Assembly: GCA_013433145.1 (NCBI GenBank)
Contig: CM024176.1
Coordinates: forward strand, 3,323,349 to 3,387,348
Reading direction: 5' to 3'
DNA from: Ascaris suum
Lineage: Eukaryota > Nematoda > Chromadorea > Rhabditida > Ascarididae
Length of the DNA stretch: 64,000 nt
Positions 46,901 to 59,060 of the stretch are shown piece after piece. Position 1 is the stretch's first letter, and every line of letters begins with the position of its first letter. The position numbers and the translations under genes were made by a program. A model generated the notes under the pieces. It was not told the DNA's origin, ran no database searches, and was given only the letters and a program-made list of their open reading frames with translations.

Positions 46901-47708
46901 CACATATTGAGAGTCGAAAATCAGAACATACAAATAAAAGGAAGGTCAAGAATCAATTCTGATACCTTTAGTAATTTCACTACTAATTAAGTAAAGTGTC
47001 ATTCATTCAAAAATATGCACTAAAGCATCAAAGCAAACTTTAGGAATACCACATCAAACTCAACAAAATAAGGCAATCTAGCTGATTATTGTGCATGAAA
47101 CTAACGCTTAGTATCTGTTATACAAAAAAATAAAAATAAATAAATAAATAAGGTTGGATTTCGATCGGTGCGAAATCAAGGAGCAATATTCAGATCCTCA
47201 GAGATAGCAACGAATGAGGAGATTGCGTAATTGGGTTGAAATAAGACGTCCAAAACAACAAACCCGGGTGTAACAATATCATTTAATAAGACAGCTGTCC
47301 ATTTCGTTGTACAGATGTTTGCTTCGAAGCACTTTATCAACAATGATTTATCGAGCAAAACAGTACTTGTGTTCATCCCACTCGCTATTTGTTGATAATC
47401 AACGGAATATATGCTTATAAGATGCTTAAGGCATTCGGAATTACTGTTTCATTGTGATGAAGGAGAAATGTAGAAGATGGTGAAAGGATGAGGAGAAACG
47501 CGAGTAACGAGGAGACTACGTGAGGAAAAAACAAGATCTAAAATCATCAATGCCACTGAGAGTGGGATCGATAGGAGGGTCTGTTGCTGGCCATCTACGC
47601 TCTTGGCAAGGGTATCCTTAGTGCAGCAACTGTCTTGCATAGAGAAGTAGGGAATGAAATTAAGAACAGGGCTTCGGTTTCGGAAGTTTCAGAATATGCT
47701 TTTCTTTT

Positions 47709-47711
<3 letters not shown>
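44000..47711. other. gene-poor AT-rich stretch
   Basis: No confident gene. A minus-strand frame at 47376-47176 (66 residues, from MNTSTVLLDKSLLIKC to SEDLNIAP) has better than random composition but no splice or start support. A short (AAAT)n run lies near 47133-47153. Confidence 0.45.

Positions 47712-47806
<95 letters not shown>
47712..47806. repeat. (TA)n microsatellite, about 95 bp
   Basis: Pure TA tract after TTTTGGG. Confidence 0.97.
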
Positions 47807-47807
<1 letters not shown>

Positions 47808-48450
47808 CAAAAGGAAAACCACAGTTAAATTGCAGTTAGGAAAACAATTAGACGTACGTTGCTGGTTACGCAACATCCTCAAATTAAGTCAAGCTCATGT
47901 ATTGATATTCATGCTTAGAATGGGTAAAAACAAAAGTATGATTGAGTAAATCCTATATGGAATTTCCAAGCTGGCGCACGCAATCCTGTAATAAAGAATC
48001 AAATTCGAATTGAAAACTACGATTCTCGAGCGGATCCGAATTGAAGACTTATTCTGGAAGGGTGAAGCGATCAGTACGAACTGCGGTAAATCTAAAAGCC
48101 GGATGATTTAAGAAATCTTGAGTGTTTTTACTAAACTGTTAACTGATGCGACGAGAGGATTTTATAGCAACATGAAAGAATACACATTATGTAGAGTGAT
48201 ATGAAAGAGATGAACAATACACAGAAATCAGTAAGCAAAATACCATTGCCTCGCATGAAGTTTGAAAAACTATCCTCAAATCTGCTTTATTTTAATTTTC
48301 TTTTCGATTATTCTTAATCATATGCAGATCGTGAATACCGTCCTATTTTATAGTGCGTATCCTATAACGACTTTCCAAAAATAAGAAAAATATATCATAG
48401 CGTACTATATCTTTATATTGAAATATTTAAATTTTATACTACATGTTGAA

Positions 48451-48502
48451 CACACACACATTCTCCTTCTCTTTTCTCTCTCTCTCTCTCTCTTTCTCTA
48501 TA

Positions 48503-48588
<86 letters not shown>
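48451..48588. repeat. compound (CA)5-(CT)n-(TA)n microsatellite
   Basis: CACACACACA at 48451-48460, then a CT-rich run to about 48499, then TA to 48588. It is the only compound tract in the window. Confidence 0.95.
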
Positions 48589-48592
<4 letters not shown>

Positions 48593-48918
48593 CCAAATAT
48601 ATTATAGTGCCTCTGAGGTCTTTAAAAAATTTCAGATGTCCTCACCGCACACTAAATGCTTCGCTTTATTAATGAAAATTTTTTACGATGAATTCAGGAA
48701 CTCATAACCTCATCGATTGAGAGGGGTACATTCGTCAAGCCTATGGTGCTAGCTTAACCATCTGAAATGTTTCTTTCGCACCCAATCGCCGAACGCAAGG
48801 AGCTAATGAGCTAATTAGGTGGCCATTTTCCTCGACGCGGCAACCTTAATAACGCTGTGTACGTTAGGTAAAAAGCGCCCATATGTATTGTTGATGCTGA
48901 AAGCGTTACTGGCTTCAT

Positions 48919-49131
48919 TATGACGGCACCGGAATCTATTGAACGGCTAAGCATTACAATGAGGAGATATAAGAAAGAAATGGGCCGCTTAAAGAAATAG
49001 AATATCTAAAACGTGCATATGCAATATCGATGTGGAGATTCCTTAACGAACGTCCCATTACTAAGATAGATGGATGTATTAATTGTGGGACAGCTCAAAT
49101 CTCGGATAGCCTCAATCATATAAGATCGTAA
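48919..49131 (+). pseudogene. frame-shifted coding-like fragment with CxxC
   Basis: ATG at about 48919 gives MTAPESIERLSITMRRYKKE and stops after MGRLKK. The neighbouring frame then continues with PLKEIEYLKRAYAISMWRFL and a CINCGTAQISDSLNHI ending. The CxxC plus a later His could be a remnant zinc-binding motif like those of some retroelements. The two frames overlap, as if by one indel. Identity not established. Confidence 0.35.
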
Positions 49132-49172
49132 ATTTTGAACAGCCAACAAGACTAGAATAAGATCAAGCCTCC

Positions 49173-49424
49173 GTGGAAAGTTTCGAATCTTGGCCCTATC
49201 GAGTCTCCAACCCTTTTATATATGTTTTTACTGACACTAAACTTCGTAAAAGCATGCAGCGCTGGGCTTTATTTTATAGACGATTAGGAGTTTCGCAATT
49301 CTCTCTATTCCGCTGGTTCGATAGGGAAGCACTAGAAAAGGTATTGCTCTATGATTACACGGACCGCTCAACTAGGACAAAATTTCGAAAGGAATTTGTG
49401 AGCTTCCATGAAGCAATACATTAA
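49173..49424 (+). CDS. C-terminal exon of a rhodopsin-like GPCR, orphaned
   Basis: The frame contains YRVSNPFIYVFTDTKLRKSM, a close match to the TM7 end (NPxxY) and helix 8 of class A receptors. It is followed by a basic, aromatic cytoplasmic tail ending FHEAIH and TAA. Probable acceptors are GGAAAG or TATCGAG just before it. I could not find the exons for TM1 to TM6 on the plus strand in the 10 kb to the left. It is therefore either the last exon after a very long intron or a fragment of a dead gene. It is not part of the minus-strand receptor at 10.7-15.7 kb. Confidence 0.45.
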   Translation: MESFESWPYRVSNPFIYVFTDTKLRKSMQRWALFYRRLGVSQFSLFRWFDREALEKVLLYDYTDRSTRTKFRKEFVSFHEAIH

Positions 49425-49504
49425 ACATTGAGTAACATGGTTAAATCCGAAGGAAATTATGCCTGAATCATCTATCGTATCTTACCTAAGCTAATCTTTC
49501 CCAA

Positions 49505-49804
49505 TCAGGACAAAATTATGCCGAATTGTGCCCACCATTTTAACGCGTTTGCCTTAATGGACAAATTACTCCGCCAAATGTATGCAAAATTATGTAAAAA
49601 AGGGAACTGAAAAACACCCACTGTTACGTTTTGAGCCATAAAAAATCGACGTTGAAGGGTGCGACATGTTTTCATGAGAGATGTCAAACAGCACAATTCC
49701 CATAAACTTAGTACACTGCTTATTGCATTTACTACACCATACATGCATTCTATTACAAGTATATTCCTCACATTTTCTGGGCAAACCACTTTTGGGTAAA
49801 CCAT
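49505..49804 (-). pseudogene. cysteine-rich coding-like fragment
   Basis: In the frame starting 49784 the minus strand reads CEEYTCNRMHVWCSKCNKQC and then ISHENMSHPSTS. The pattern W-C-x2-C-x3-C followed by His at a distance loosely resembles a FLYWCH or transposase-type zinc finger, but spacing is not canonical. Another frame is open over the same stretch. Treated as a probable remnant. Confidence 0.25.
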
Positions 49805-50474
49805 TTTCTAGGTAAATCCATTGCTTCCTTATTTTTTATGGGGCGAACGACGGGGAAAACATTGCATTTCAAACCTATTTAGCGATACAAAATAACATAA
49901 AAAATGCACAGAATATAAAATATTGCACTAAAATACAACGAATTACCTTTGAATAACACAGAAAATAATGATATTTAAAAGTTACAATATTCAATATGCA
50001 TATGAAATAAATGAGTTTATTATTCGTTGTTCGGTCAATTATATCCCCCACATATGTTAATAAAAAATGCAATAGAAATTGTGTTATTATTCAATTCACA
50101 GATTTCGATTAAAATAAATTCTATCGTTATGCAAAGTGATAAGCATTTCGTAATTAAACGTTTTGAGCAATTCAATACGATGAATTTCATTGGTAATAAA
50201 CTCAACTAAACTTGAGTTGATTAAATAAATTTCCGATTTAAAGTTCAATAATGCTTCTTTTAATTTATATTATTCATAGCTGTATATCATTTAGCGACAA
50301 CTATCCGTTTTACAATCACTATTGAGGATTAATCTTGATAGACTATTGATAGAGGCATATTTGAATAAAATTCATTGCGATAATTTTTATGAATTCTGCT
50401 TTTTTTTTGTTAATTTTTATCAAGGCAACAAATGTAATATATGCAAATTGAATTGCATTATTTTTTCATATTTA

Positions 50475-53314
50475 TTAATCATTTTTCGCTTTTAAATACC
50501 GGAAGCATTCGATACCAAGAAACAATCCAAAGAGATTGAGTAGAACTGAAAAAATATATCCGCCAATGAAACCGGTGACCACATTCATATCTTTGTTGTT
50601 TCCTAAAAAATTACGATTTCATAATGGAATGTTGACGAAGAAAATTTTCTTCTAACGAAATGCAAAAATGCTACAATAAAATATGGTAATAAGAGCGTAT
50701 AGTTCCCTGAAACTATAAGCTGTATAGCTGTATTCTTATGGAATATATTTGATGAGTACTTTCAAATGCAAGCATTACATGCACTTTAATGAGTGATACA
50801 CAAAAAAAAATTCCTCCACTAAATAGGTATTACTTAGGCTCTATTAGCCATAGTAAAAGGTAACTGCGCTAAGTGAAGATAACATAAGACTCCCATCCTT
50901 CTTCATATAAACCGCTTGATTTCATTTCAGTAGTACGTGACTTTACAAAGATAACTGTACACGATAAATATAAAAAAAAAAACAAGAATAATTCTAGCAT
51001 TTTTTCTGGATAGAGATGTTGCATTGCTGATCATAACCACGACCTGAATTACATCCCACAAAAAGAATCCAATGGCATAAGATAGTCGTCCCCCCGGAAG
51101 TACAGTGAGAAAATATAGTACGAAAAAGATGATAAGTTTTAGGCATAACAATAGTTGGAAGTAGTTAGCAGTAGATGAGAGAATACATGAGATTTGAGGG
51201 AAATATGCATGGTCAATACTAACAGGGGGACACGACACAAGTTGTCATATTAGCTCTTCCAGTTCTGTAATTTCTATATATTATAAAGCTTCATAAATGA
51301 TCTTATAATACTATAAAGACTGAATGGAGTGCATGATGAATAGAGAAGAATAGGTCTACGAATAGATAAGAAGCTCATGATTATAGATTCGACAAACTAA
51401 TAAAGGTAAATATGATATTGTAAGATTAAAGTGAATGTCTCGATTAACAACGTAATTGAAATCACCTTCTTTAATCAATTGCTTAAGCACGAGTATAAGG
51501 CCATTAACGGCGAATGCAAGTAGTAAAATCTGAAAGAAGGAAAACCGCATGAACATAAAATCGAGAAAATTATATTTTTACGTTCATTCAATCGAAATTT
51601 GTTTTTTTTTTCTGAACTTACCGTCCTATTTAGCAATAAAAATTCTAGTTATTATAGAAATCATTGAAAAAAATTATTGAAAGAATAAATGGAAAATTTT
51701 TTCCGTTCTAATTTTTACCTGCATATTTATTATTTATGAGATTATAAGGGATTTGAAGTTGTGAAAAAAAAATTTAGCAATGAAAAACACAAAGAGAAAG
51801 TTTCAAGTATTTGCTTTTCATTTCATTATTCTAATCTCAATGATAATTTAAAAGAAAAATATAGCTTTTCGAAAGGAATATTTTGGTGATTTCCACACAA
51901 AAACGTTGAATAGAATGCGTTTTATAGATTAGGCGATTACGTTGGTGAAATGCGAACAATAGCAATAAATAGGCCGTTAATGGTTCATAGGACACTCATG
52001 AATTTTTCTTCCTCTTTCGCAACAAGATTACTAGTTAATGGGGCGAATTATCTTAGTAGTAATGTTTGTTTCAAGTCTTTTTTTGCATAAATTCAATGAC
52101 GTTATTACATATCAAAAACGTTACGGTCGAACGTTTCATCTTTGATCAAGAGACTTCTGAGAGATGTAATAAACACATAAGTAGGCCATCCGATCAAGTA
52201 AATATTTTGATTAGTGATAACTTCAACGTATACCGTCATTGATGATCTTTGTCATAACGAGTGAGCATTTTTAAAGCATATTATTCAATTTCAACGCAGT
52301 TTAGGCTACAGGAGTACCATACATTTAATTAATGTTCGAGAAGTGCAATGACTTAAAAATAAGGCAAACATAGAAGAGTACAAGGTGTACCTCAGCGATC
52401 AGATATGGGATTAATAGCATGCTTCTCTCCGTCCATACGGCAGCGATTGTGAAGATTGCCGTGACGATATAGGCAACACCGAAGATGAAATTGTTGATGC
52501 GTACACTTTGAGAAGGTGCAGCAAATGCGCTTGATATGCTACCCATTCCAGCCAAAAGAAACAATGCGGCCGCAATGTACATCCACCACTGCAATGTTTA
52601 TTGAAAACCCTATGAAAGTCAACATCACGAGATACCTAAGTTAACTGAGACTCGAAATGCTACAAATCGCTTGTTGTACTCCTATATTCACACCTAAGGC
52701 AACAAATGAGTGTGACCTCATCTACTGAGTGACCTCCCAGTTTTCATTCATATACTTCCTCCTGCCTATATTCTCTACTTTCTCACTCAAATCGTTAGTG
52801 ATGTTTTAGTGATGTTTTCTGTGATGGATAGCATTTCGTGAATAAATAACTCCCATGACGAATAAATTTTTTAAGGCGCATAAGCAGAAAAGATGACGCA
52901 GTTACAATATCCTGCAAAATTCTTTATATAGTCTTTCAGATTAATGCACTTTTATTAATCTCATACGAGTTGATTTTTGATCATTTGCTTAGGTGACCTA
53001 TGAAATCCATCAGTGTTCCGTTAAAAAATTCACGTATCGAGCATATCTTGTTCTAGATTGCAGCATCGCATTTGAAAGCCGTTTGCAAACGTAGAAAATG
53101 AGAAATTTCCATTGAAATGATAATCAAACAAACGACAAATTCATTATGCTCTATAAATCTATCATTCTTTTGATCCTTTATCAGTAATTTCGATTCTTGT
53201 TCAGTGCCATAAACCATTTATTAACTTTCAAAGCGATCATAGCGTTGTACTGCTACAATAGGTAATATGGTATTAAATAAGATTTCACTAAATCGGTGTT
53301 CAGTAATTTTATAT

Positions 53315-53388
<74 letters not shown>

Positions 53389-54206
53389 CAGCATTTCGAA
53401 TTCCGCAGCTTTTCTCAGCAGTGATAAATTCATGACATCTTTCCTTCCTATGTTGTATATTAGGCATTATGCTGTTTTTTCATGAAATATACTAAGCAAA
53501 CAATTAGAGCAAAAAATAAGAAAAAATTGCGCATATAAGTAAATATAATCTGTTTCCTCTACTAGCTAAATATGAGTTACTGAATAAGCTGTCGATCGTT
53601 TAATGAATGCTCATTATTGTACCTTGATTGGAAGACAGCAGAGGACTCCATTAGATGTCTGAAAAACACCTAATAATACTTGATTCTATTTTTTTGCACT
53701 GCTATGTTGCAGAGTTGGACAACCTCACTTGATCGTTACTTTTATAGTTTAACGGACTATTGCGTCAGTATGTGCATCTGCAGAGAAAAGCAGACACAGA
53801 CTGAAAAATGTACGCATATATATTGTTCTTTATTTAAGCGCAAAACGAGACTTCTCTCACTCGTTAAAGCGGATCGAAATACATAAATTTATAGCACGTT
53901 AGTTCCACTTGTTGTTATAATCTCAAAACGTGCCACACCTACTATATTTTCTTAAAAATTATCACTTAATTTTGTTTCTATATAAGGTGATTCTCGGACG
54001 CTTTGTGTCGGCCTAGCATCTCGATTAGTACTCTTTCGAATGAATAGATATATTTTTATTGAAATTTTGACTCTTTGACACCTGTCGCTGAATTGGCCGT
54101 CCATTTTGTCACCATTTTTGTGTAATTCTCCCCTCTCGTTGTCCTTCTTTATTCCCTGCCTTTTCCTTTTCCTCCTACTCACCTCGTCTCCTTGCCTTAT
54201 CGGCAT
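50475..54206 (-). CDS. small four-transmembrane protein
   Basis: Four phase-matched exons: 54206-54183 (MPIRQGDE, donor GTGAGT), 52588-52391, 51529-51466 and 50602-50475. They give 137 residues. TM1 is about 9-30 (WWMYIAAALFLLAGMGSI), TM2 about 38-58 (FIFGVAYIVTAIFTIAAV), TM3 about 64-90 (LIPYLIAEILLLAFAVNG) and TM4 about 102-128 (FIGGYIFSVLLNLFGLFLGI). The C-terminus is FRYLKAKND. Both ends are probably cytoplasmic. AATAAA overlaps the stop. The compact four-helix layout is like several nematode-specific membrane families, but I cannot assign one. The 175-nt ORF at 51044-51218 lies in the last intron; its phase does not fit and it is left out. The first intron (1.6 kb) carries a (TA)n tract. 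Confidence 0.8.
53318..53387. repeat. (TA)n microsatellite, about 70 bp
   Basis: Pure TA tract inside the first intron of the four-TM gene, after TATGGG. Confidence 0.97.
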
Positions 54207-55155
54207 CGACGCAGATCTTTCCACTACTTTTTCAAATGTTTCTGCAGCCGTTCCATATAAAGAGGGAGTTTTTTTTGTAGGAGTGCATTACAAACGTATG
54301 CTTGTGCTAGCATAACCCAGTGAAAAGGGGGTTGAAAGGGGTTCATGAAGCCAGAGCTTCCATGTCCATTACTTTGACTTTTCTTCCGATGAACTTGGGG
54401 CCAACCAAGCGCATGGTTAGAGAGAACATAAGTGGTGAAAGTAGGGAAAGATGGAAAAGTAATGGTCCCGACGAAGTGATCAGATATAGGGGACAAACAA
54501 TCGTTTATTCAGTGGAAAGGATTAGAGGAGGAAGCAGCAAAGAGGGATGATAGGAGAGGAAAGTCGACGGATCAAACGATTAGCCTCGTTACTTTGAGAT
54601 CATATTTCCTTTTCGCTTCATTTAAATTCGTTTGAAATGCGAGAGAAATTTCGCAAAACGGAAATGCTTTGCAATTCTCATAAAAACTTCCCTTCAAAAA
54701 GCATTATTGATTGTAACCTATCATAGACATCCATTTATCTTTAATAATTTAGCTCTAGCCAATGATCACTAAGTTGCAAAAATTATTGAAGCTATATATT
54801 AGCAAATGAACATTCATTATTGTTTTCTCTTATCGATATGCGAGTTTTCAGGAGAGTTCTAACGGAGAGTAAACGAAAGCTTAATGCTTTTTGATAATGT
54901 TTAAAGTAGACCCGTAAAGAGGGGAAGGGAGAGAAACATGGGATCACTATATGATTGGAAAATTACGATGAAGATGAACTTCCGTTTCTACCTTGCCTCT
55001 CCCCCCTCCCCCTCCCTCCGCCATCCCCTTCATGCATAGAGTCGAGAAAAACAGCTTTTCCAAGATTTCTATAAAATGTTTTCTAGCTTGAGAGCTCGAG
55101 CTTCATTTTATTAGACTTCTTCTGGATTGTTCCAATGATAATTTGACAGATATTC
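54207..55155. other. 5' flank of the four-TM gene
   Basis: Less AT-rich than average around 54300-54560, with overlapping open frames on both strands and no splice support. Probably contains the four-TM promoter and the 3' end of the next minus-strand ORF (AATAAA near 55106-55112). Confidence 0.4.
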
Positions 55156-55506
55156 TCAAAATTTGTAAATTCTAGAGCGAATCCTCTCAAGAGAAATTAC
55201 GGACAAAACAAGCGGCCAAACCGAGTAAGCGTTTACGCCGCAGTCAAACAAACAAGTCTGAATTAAATAAACAGCGATTTGGAAGGCTACGAAAAGAAAA
55301 ATAAGTTTTCCACAAGCAGTCATGTTTATTGTGTATTGAACATCCCCGGCTAAAGCAGAAATGTGCAAGTGACCGATGCATATATAATCACGGCATAATT
55401 GGTTAAATCGAAAATAACCAGAGCGCAAATAATCGGAAATATTTTCCTCGCGCTCAACTAAGCGCTTCTGCAAATTGTCTTCTAATTTAATAGTTTTTAT
55501 GAACAT
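55156..55506 (-). CDS. single-exon hypothetical membrane protein
   Basis: Minus-strand ATG at 55506 gives 116 residues to TGA. The N-terminal half is charged (KLEDNLQKRLVEREENISDY). The second half starts at MTACGKLIFLFVAFQIAVYL, one clear hydrophobic segment, followed by a Cys-containing loop, a second weaker one (VWPLVLSVISL) and the basic end RIRSRIYKF. Codon choice is even, and an AATAAA follows within about 50 bases. An internal Met at residue 62 (MTACGK) could instead start a short protein with a signal-like N-terminus. No family recognised. Confidence 0.5.
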   Translation of the reverse strand: MFIKTIKLEDNLQKRLVEREENISDYLRSGYFRFNQLCRDYICIGHLHISALAGDVQYTINMTACGKLIFLFVAFQIAVYLIQTCLFDCGVNAYSVWPLVLSVISLERIRSRIYKF

Positions 55507-57983
55507 GGAAGAAGTGCATAAAAATCGAATAATAGTGCTGTGAAGGCATTAGTAAACAACGAATATAGCTAGTTCAATCTATTCCAATGGTTCTCTTATC
55601 ATCTCTATATGCTATTCCCGTTTCAGTGTTGATAGGGCACAGTTAGCTTACGGCTAAGCGGCGAAATTCGCAAACAAATTTGATGATATAGAGACTATGC
55701 ATCAATGAATAAATTATTAATCTGTATGGAATATACTTTATACAAACCAAAAACAACTATCGTACACCACTGTACTTTCTATTTGCCGAAAATCTCAGCT
55801 CTAAAAACTTTGTAACGAATATACTAAAAACTTCCTGGAGATACCGTTGCATAAGAAAAATGTTCTAATCGAACACCCCGAAAGTCAAGTTATGTTGTAT
55901 CAAATCACTTAAAACCATACCGCCATTCTAGCGATGAGAGTGATCACTCAACTAAACGCCTGAGATCTCTCACAAGACAATGAATAAGTGCAAAATCATA
56001 CTTCACAAAATTAAATAACTTTGAATGACGTCATTTTAATTATGCAAAATATTGCATACTCCTATAAAATATCTTTATATGTCATCATTCTAGTTTTACG
56101 CATTTTTTTTTCCATGTGCAGACAACTCATCTTCTCTGGATGCATTTCCTACTAATCAAAAGAAAACCGTCAAACTAATACAAAATTCTTTATAAAATTG
56201 TTCAAATGGTCACTGAAGAAAGTATCAAAAATGACGTCATTTGGCAAATCGCACTGTTGCATATTTTTGGCGCTTTTTTGAAATTTTTTTCTCAAGAGAA
56301 TATAACCATCGGGTTACTATGTTTCGATGTATATATGCGCATGTATATTTGCATATTTTGATGCCATTCTTGCATTTGATATGCATATCAATTTCTACAT
56401 ATTCTTTAGCTCAAATTTTATAACTTTTATTCGTTAAGTTGAATGGCGTTTTTCATTGCAGTTGTTTACATACTTTGCTCTATTTATCCTCTGATTAAGC
56501 GACTTAATAAACATTCAAGCTTAAGCGCTACTCCATTTGCTTTAATAAACAAGATGATTTCATCGCAAAAAATACACAATAAGCAGAGCATTTTATTATT
56601 ATTGGTACTCTTATTTGCTATATGATGTGGCAGATTATTGATTGGCGTCGATGGCGAATGCAACGATAGATGTGTTGATATATTTCATTAATCCGAATAT
56701 AACACTTTTTCAAGTTGGATACTTTTATGTTTTTTCTGAATTTACTTTATTTATTAAAAGCGACCCATCAAATCGCAAATATTTCGAGAAATTTACATAA
56801 AGTTGTGCAATTTTAAAAGTGCAGAGCTTCATTATACTCATTGGTTTGTATCCCTAGAAAAAATTGCCACTCTCAAACTACTCAGTTAATGAGATGAACA
56901 TCTGAGGTCTTCGAGTTCGAAACAGACAATATGAATGCATTCGGGATGTGATTACAGGATGCACTCAACAGTATGCAGGTTATTCGCATTATTAGTAATG
57001 CATCGAGGAGTTAAATCCTGGATTTGCTCCATTTTAGATGATTTGCAAAAAAAATGTGATGAAGTTCTCTTCTGAAAATAATTAGTTCGATTTTAGCAAT
57101 ACTGACTCAAGACTGTTGATGAAAGAAAGCTTCACTGATCGAAATTTTCTGTTTTTTTTTTTCATCCCACTGTGGAATTTCAGTGACATTTAAACATCAC
57201 CGCATTTGAGGCAAAATTCAACTTATCATGTGCAGTGGGTGAAGATATATTTCTGCAACAGTTTTTTTTTTGCATATAATGAATCCCATTGACTGCATAA
57301 ATATTTTGTTTTTCAAAAAAGCTTTAGCCAATTTTGTTACAAAGTTATAAAATTAAGGCTATAGAATAAAAAATAAAAATTATAAAGAATTAAAAAATTA
57401 TATGTGTATGAAAAAAACATTTCTCTGAATTTTTAAAATACTTATGTGATGATGATTTCCCTTATGATATGTTGAATGCTTTGCGATGCTCATTAATTGA
57501 AGCTATGATGCGATTCAGTTGGATTTCTCTTTTTTTTTTATCGTCCTTTGCTAAATCGTTTCAAATTTCTTTTTTTTTTCTCGAAAATTTCTGTACAACT
57601 CGTTCGTTGTTTCATTCTTCAGTGAAAAATCGATACCAATGAGATGTTGAATCTATCGTATAATATTGAAATGAATGTTAGTTACTTGAAGACTAATTAT
57701 TTTCTCGACTGTATGCCTAAAAAGCGAAAATTTAACATTGCTGTAAACAAAGAGGTAGTTCAAGTCATTTGTATATCGGTAATTAATAACGCGAATTATA
57801 ATTGGCATTGACATACAGGAATTCATAACACACAAAAGTCGAAATTAAACGTATCCAATAAGTTATTTGTCGTTTATTTATCTCAAAGTCATGAGGTGGA
57901 AATGCATATAAGGTATATGTGAAACCGAACGCCATGCATCTATAAAAATATAAACAATGCAACGGGCCAGGGAGATTAGACAT
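55507..57983. other. intergenic, nothing firm
   Basis: AT-rich. A plus-strand frame at 56443-56625 starts with a hydrophobic MAFFIAVVYILCSIYP but has no support as a gene. It could be an upstream exon of the gene at 59 kb; I cannot tell. Confidence 0.4.
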
Positions 57984-58181
57984 TCAGTACATAAGAATAG
58001 CAGTAGTTTGTAGATCGAAACGATTCAGCCGCAGCCTCAAAGTTAAAAGAGTGGATGCATTAACAGTTTCGGCGGGGAGCAGATTCCAGACTCGTATAAC
58101 GCGAATCTGAAACCTATTAGGAATATCGATCATGGGGTAAAATTTTTTGACATATTCGAAAGTGACGCTGATGTTATTCAT
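57984..58181 (-). mobile_element. second decayed LINE reverse transcriptase tail
   Basis: The frame reads FQIRVIRVWNLLPAETVNAS followed by a TLRLRLNRF helix. This is the terminal RVxxxWNxLPxxVVxAxS...RLxxF block of CR1/Jockey-type reverse transcriptases. It is close in motif, but not in sequence, to the copy at 1064-1632. Only this end is present; upstream RT motifs are not visible, so it is a 5'-truncated insertion. Confidence 0.65.
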
Positions 58182-58419
58182 GAGTAGCGGGATGTGGAAA
58201 AAGCTATGAAAATATTGTGGGAAAAAAAATCGAAAATGAACTTGAGCTTGTGATATTCGTAGTTTCTAATCAAAAATTTTTAACATGGCAGTATAATTTG
58301 GTTGTTATGAACGATGGTGAATTTTACAAAAAGTGATGCCAGTGAAGTATTTCTAGACATTCTCTACCAAATAATATCAGAAACCAAATAAGGAGATCAT
58401 ATGGGAGTGCAGCATTCTA

Positions 58420-58611
58420 AAATGGGTTGGCAGTGGCAATAAACGCATTTCGGTAATGCTCAATACATCTATGCTGCTGACTGAGGTGAATATGGTTTGC
58501 AGTTTTCGGCGACTTTTGTGGAACAGTAGAGAGCATTGAAGCCTCAAGTAAATTCAGGATCAAGTAAAATATCAACGTCACGAATACCATCCGTCGAAGA
58601 AACGATATCAT
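58420..58611 (-). CDS. possible small secreted peptide
   Basis: ATG at 58611 opens 63 residues to TAG. The N-terminus MISFLRRMVFVTLIFYLILN is basic then hydrophobic, ending LLEA, like a signal peptide. The mature part (SMLSTVPQKSPK...) has a single Cys and no dibasic processing pairs. A small secreted product is a reasonable guess, but there is no other support. Confidence 0.3.
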
Positions 58612-59060
58612 CCGGAGAACATTTATAATTCAGGATCCTAGCCGGAGAAGACATTTATATAGAAGATTTATATGAACCACACGATGTTTTTCATTGCAAA
58701 TATTGAATTGTCATAGTTTTTAATATTTATTGAATGCATCATTTTACACCATTCCTAATAAACAATAAGACGAAATTTTTATGCAAATTTGATATGAAAT
58801 AAATTTGAAATTTTTCGCAACTGATGTAAAAATATGTATCTCTCTAGAAGAATTAGACTGCTTAAATAGTCGAGGAAACTTATTGGTACTTGAAAAGATG
58901 ATCAATACTGAAGTGCAACATGCATGATTTGAGAGTACGTAAATTTTGCGAATTGATATGATTTCTTCATAATTACTTGCGTACTTTCAAACAATTAAGA
59001 GTTCTATGAGAATTGGTTATTGTCCATTATTCCCTATCCCCACTCTCTCATTTATTGCAG

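Noticed and set aside
51044..51218. Hydrophobic 58-codon open frame that looked like an extra exon of the four-TM gene
   Set aside because: Its acceptor leaves one base where two are needed, while the flanking exons join in phase without it.
54320..54550. Overlapping open frames on both strands in GC-richer DNA
   Set aside because: No splice sites, family likeness or polyA signal.
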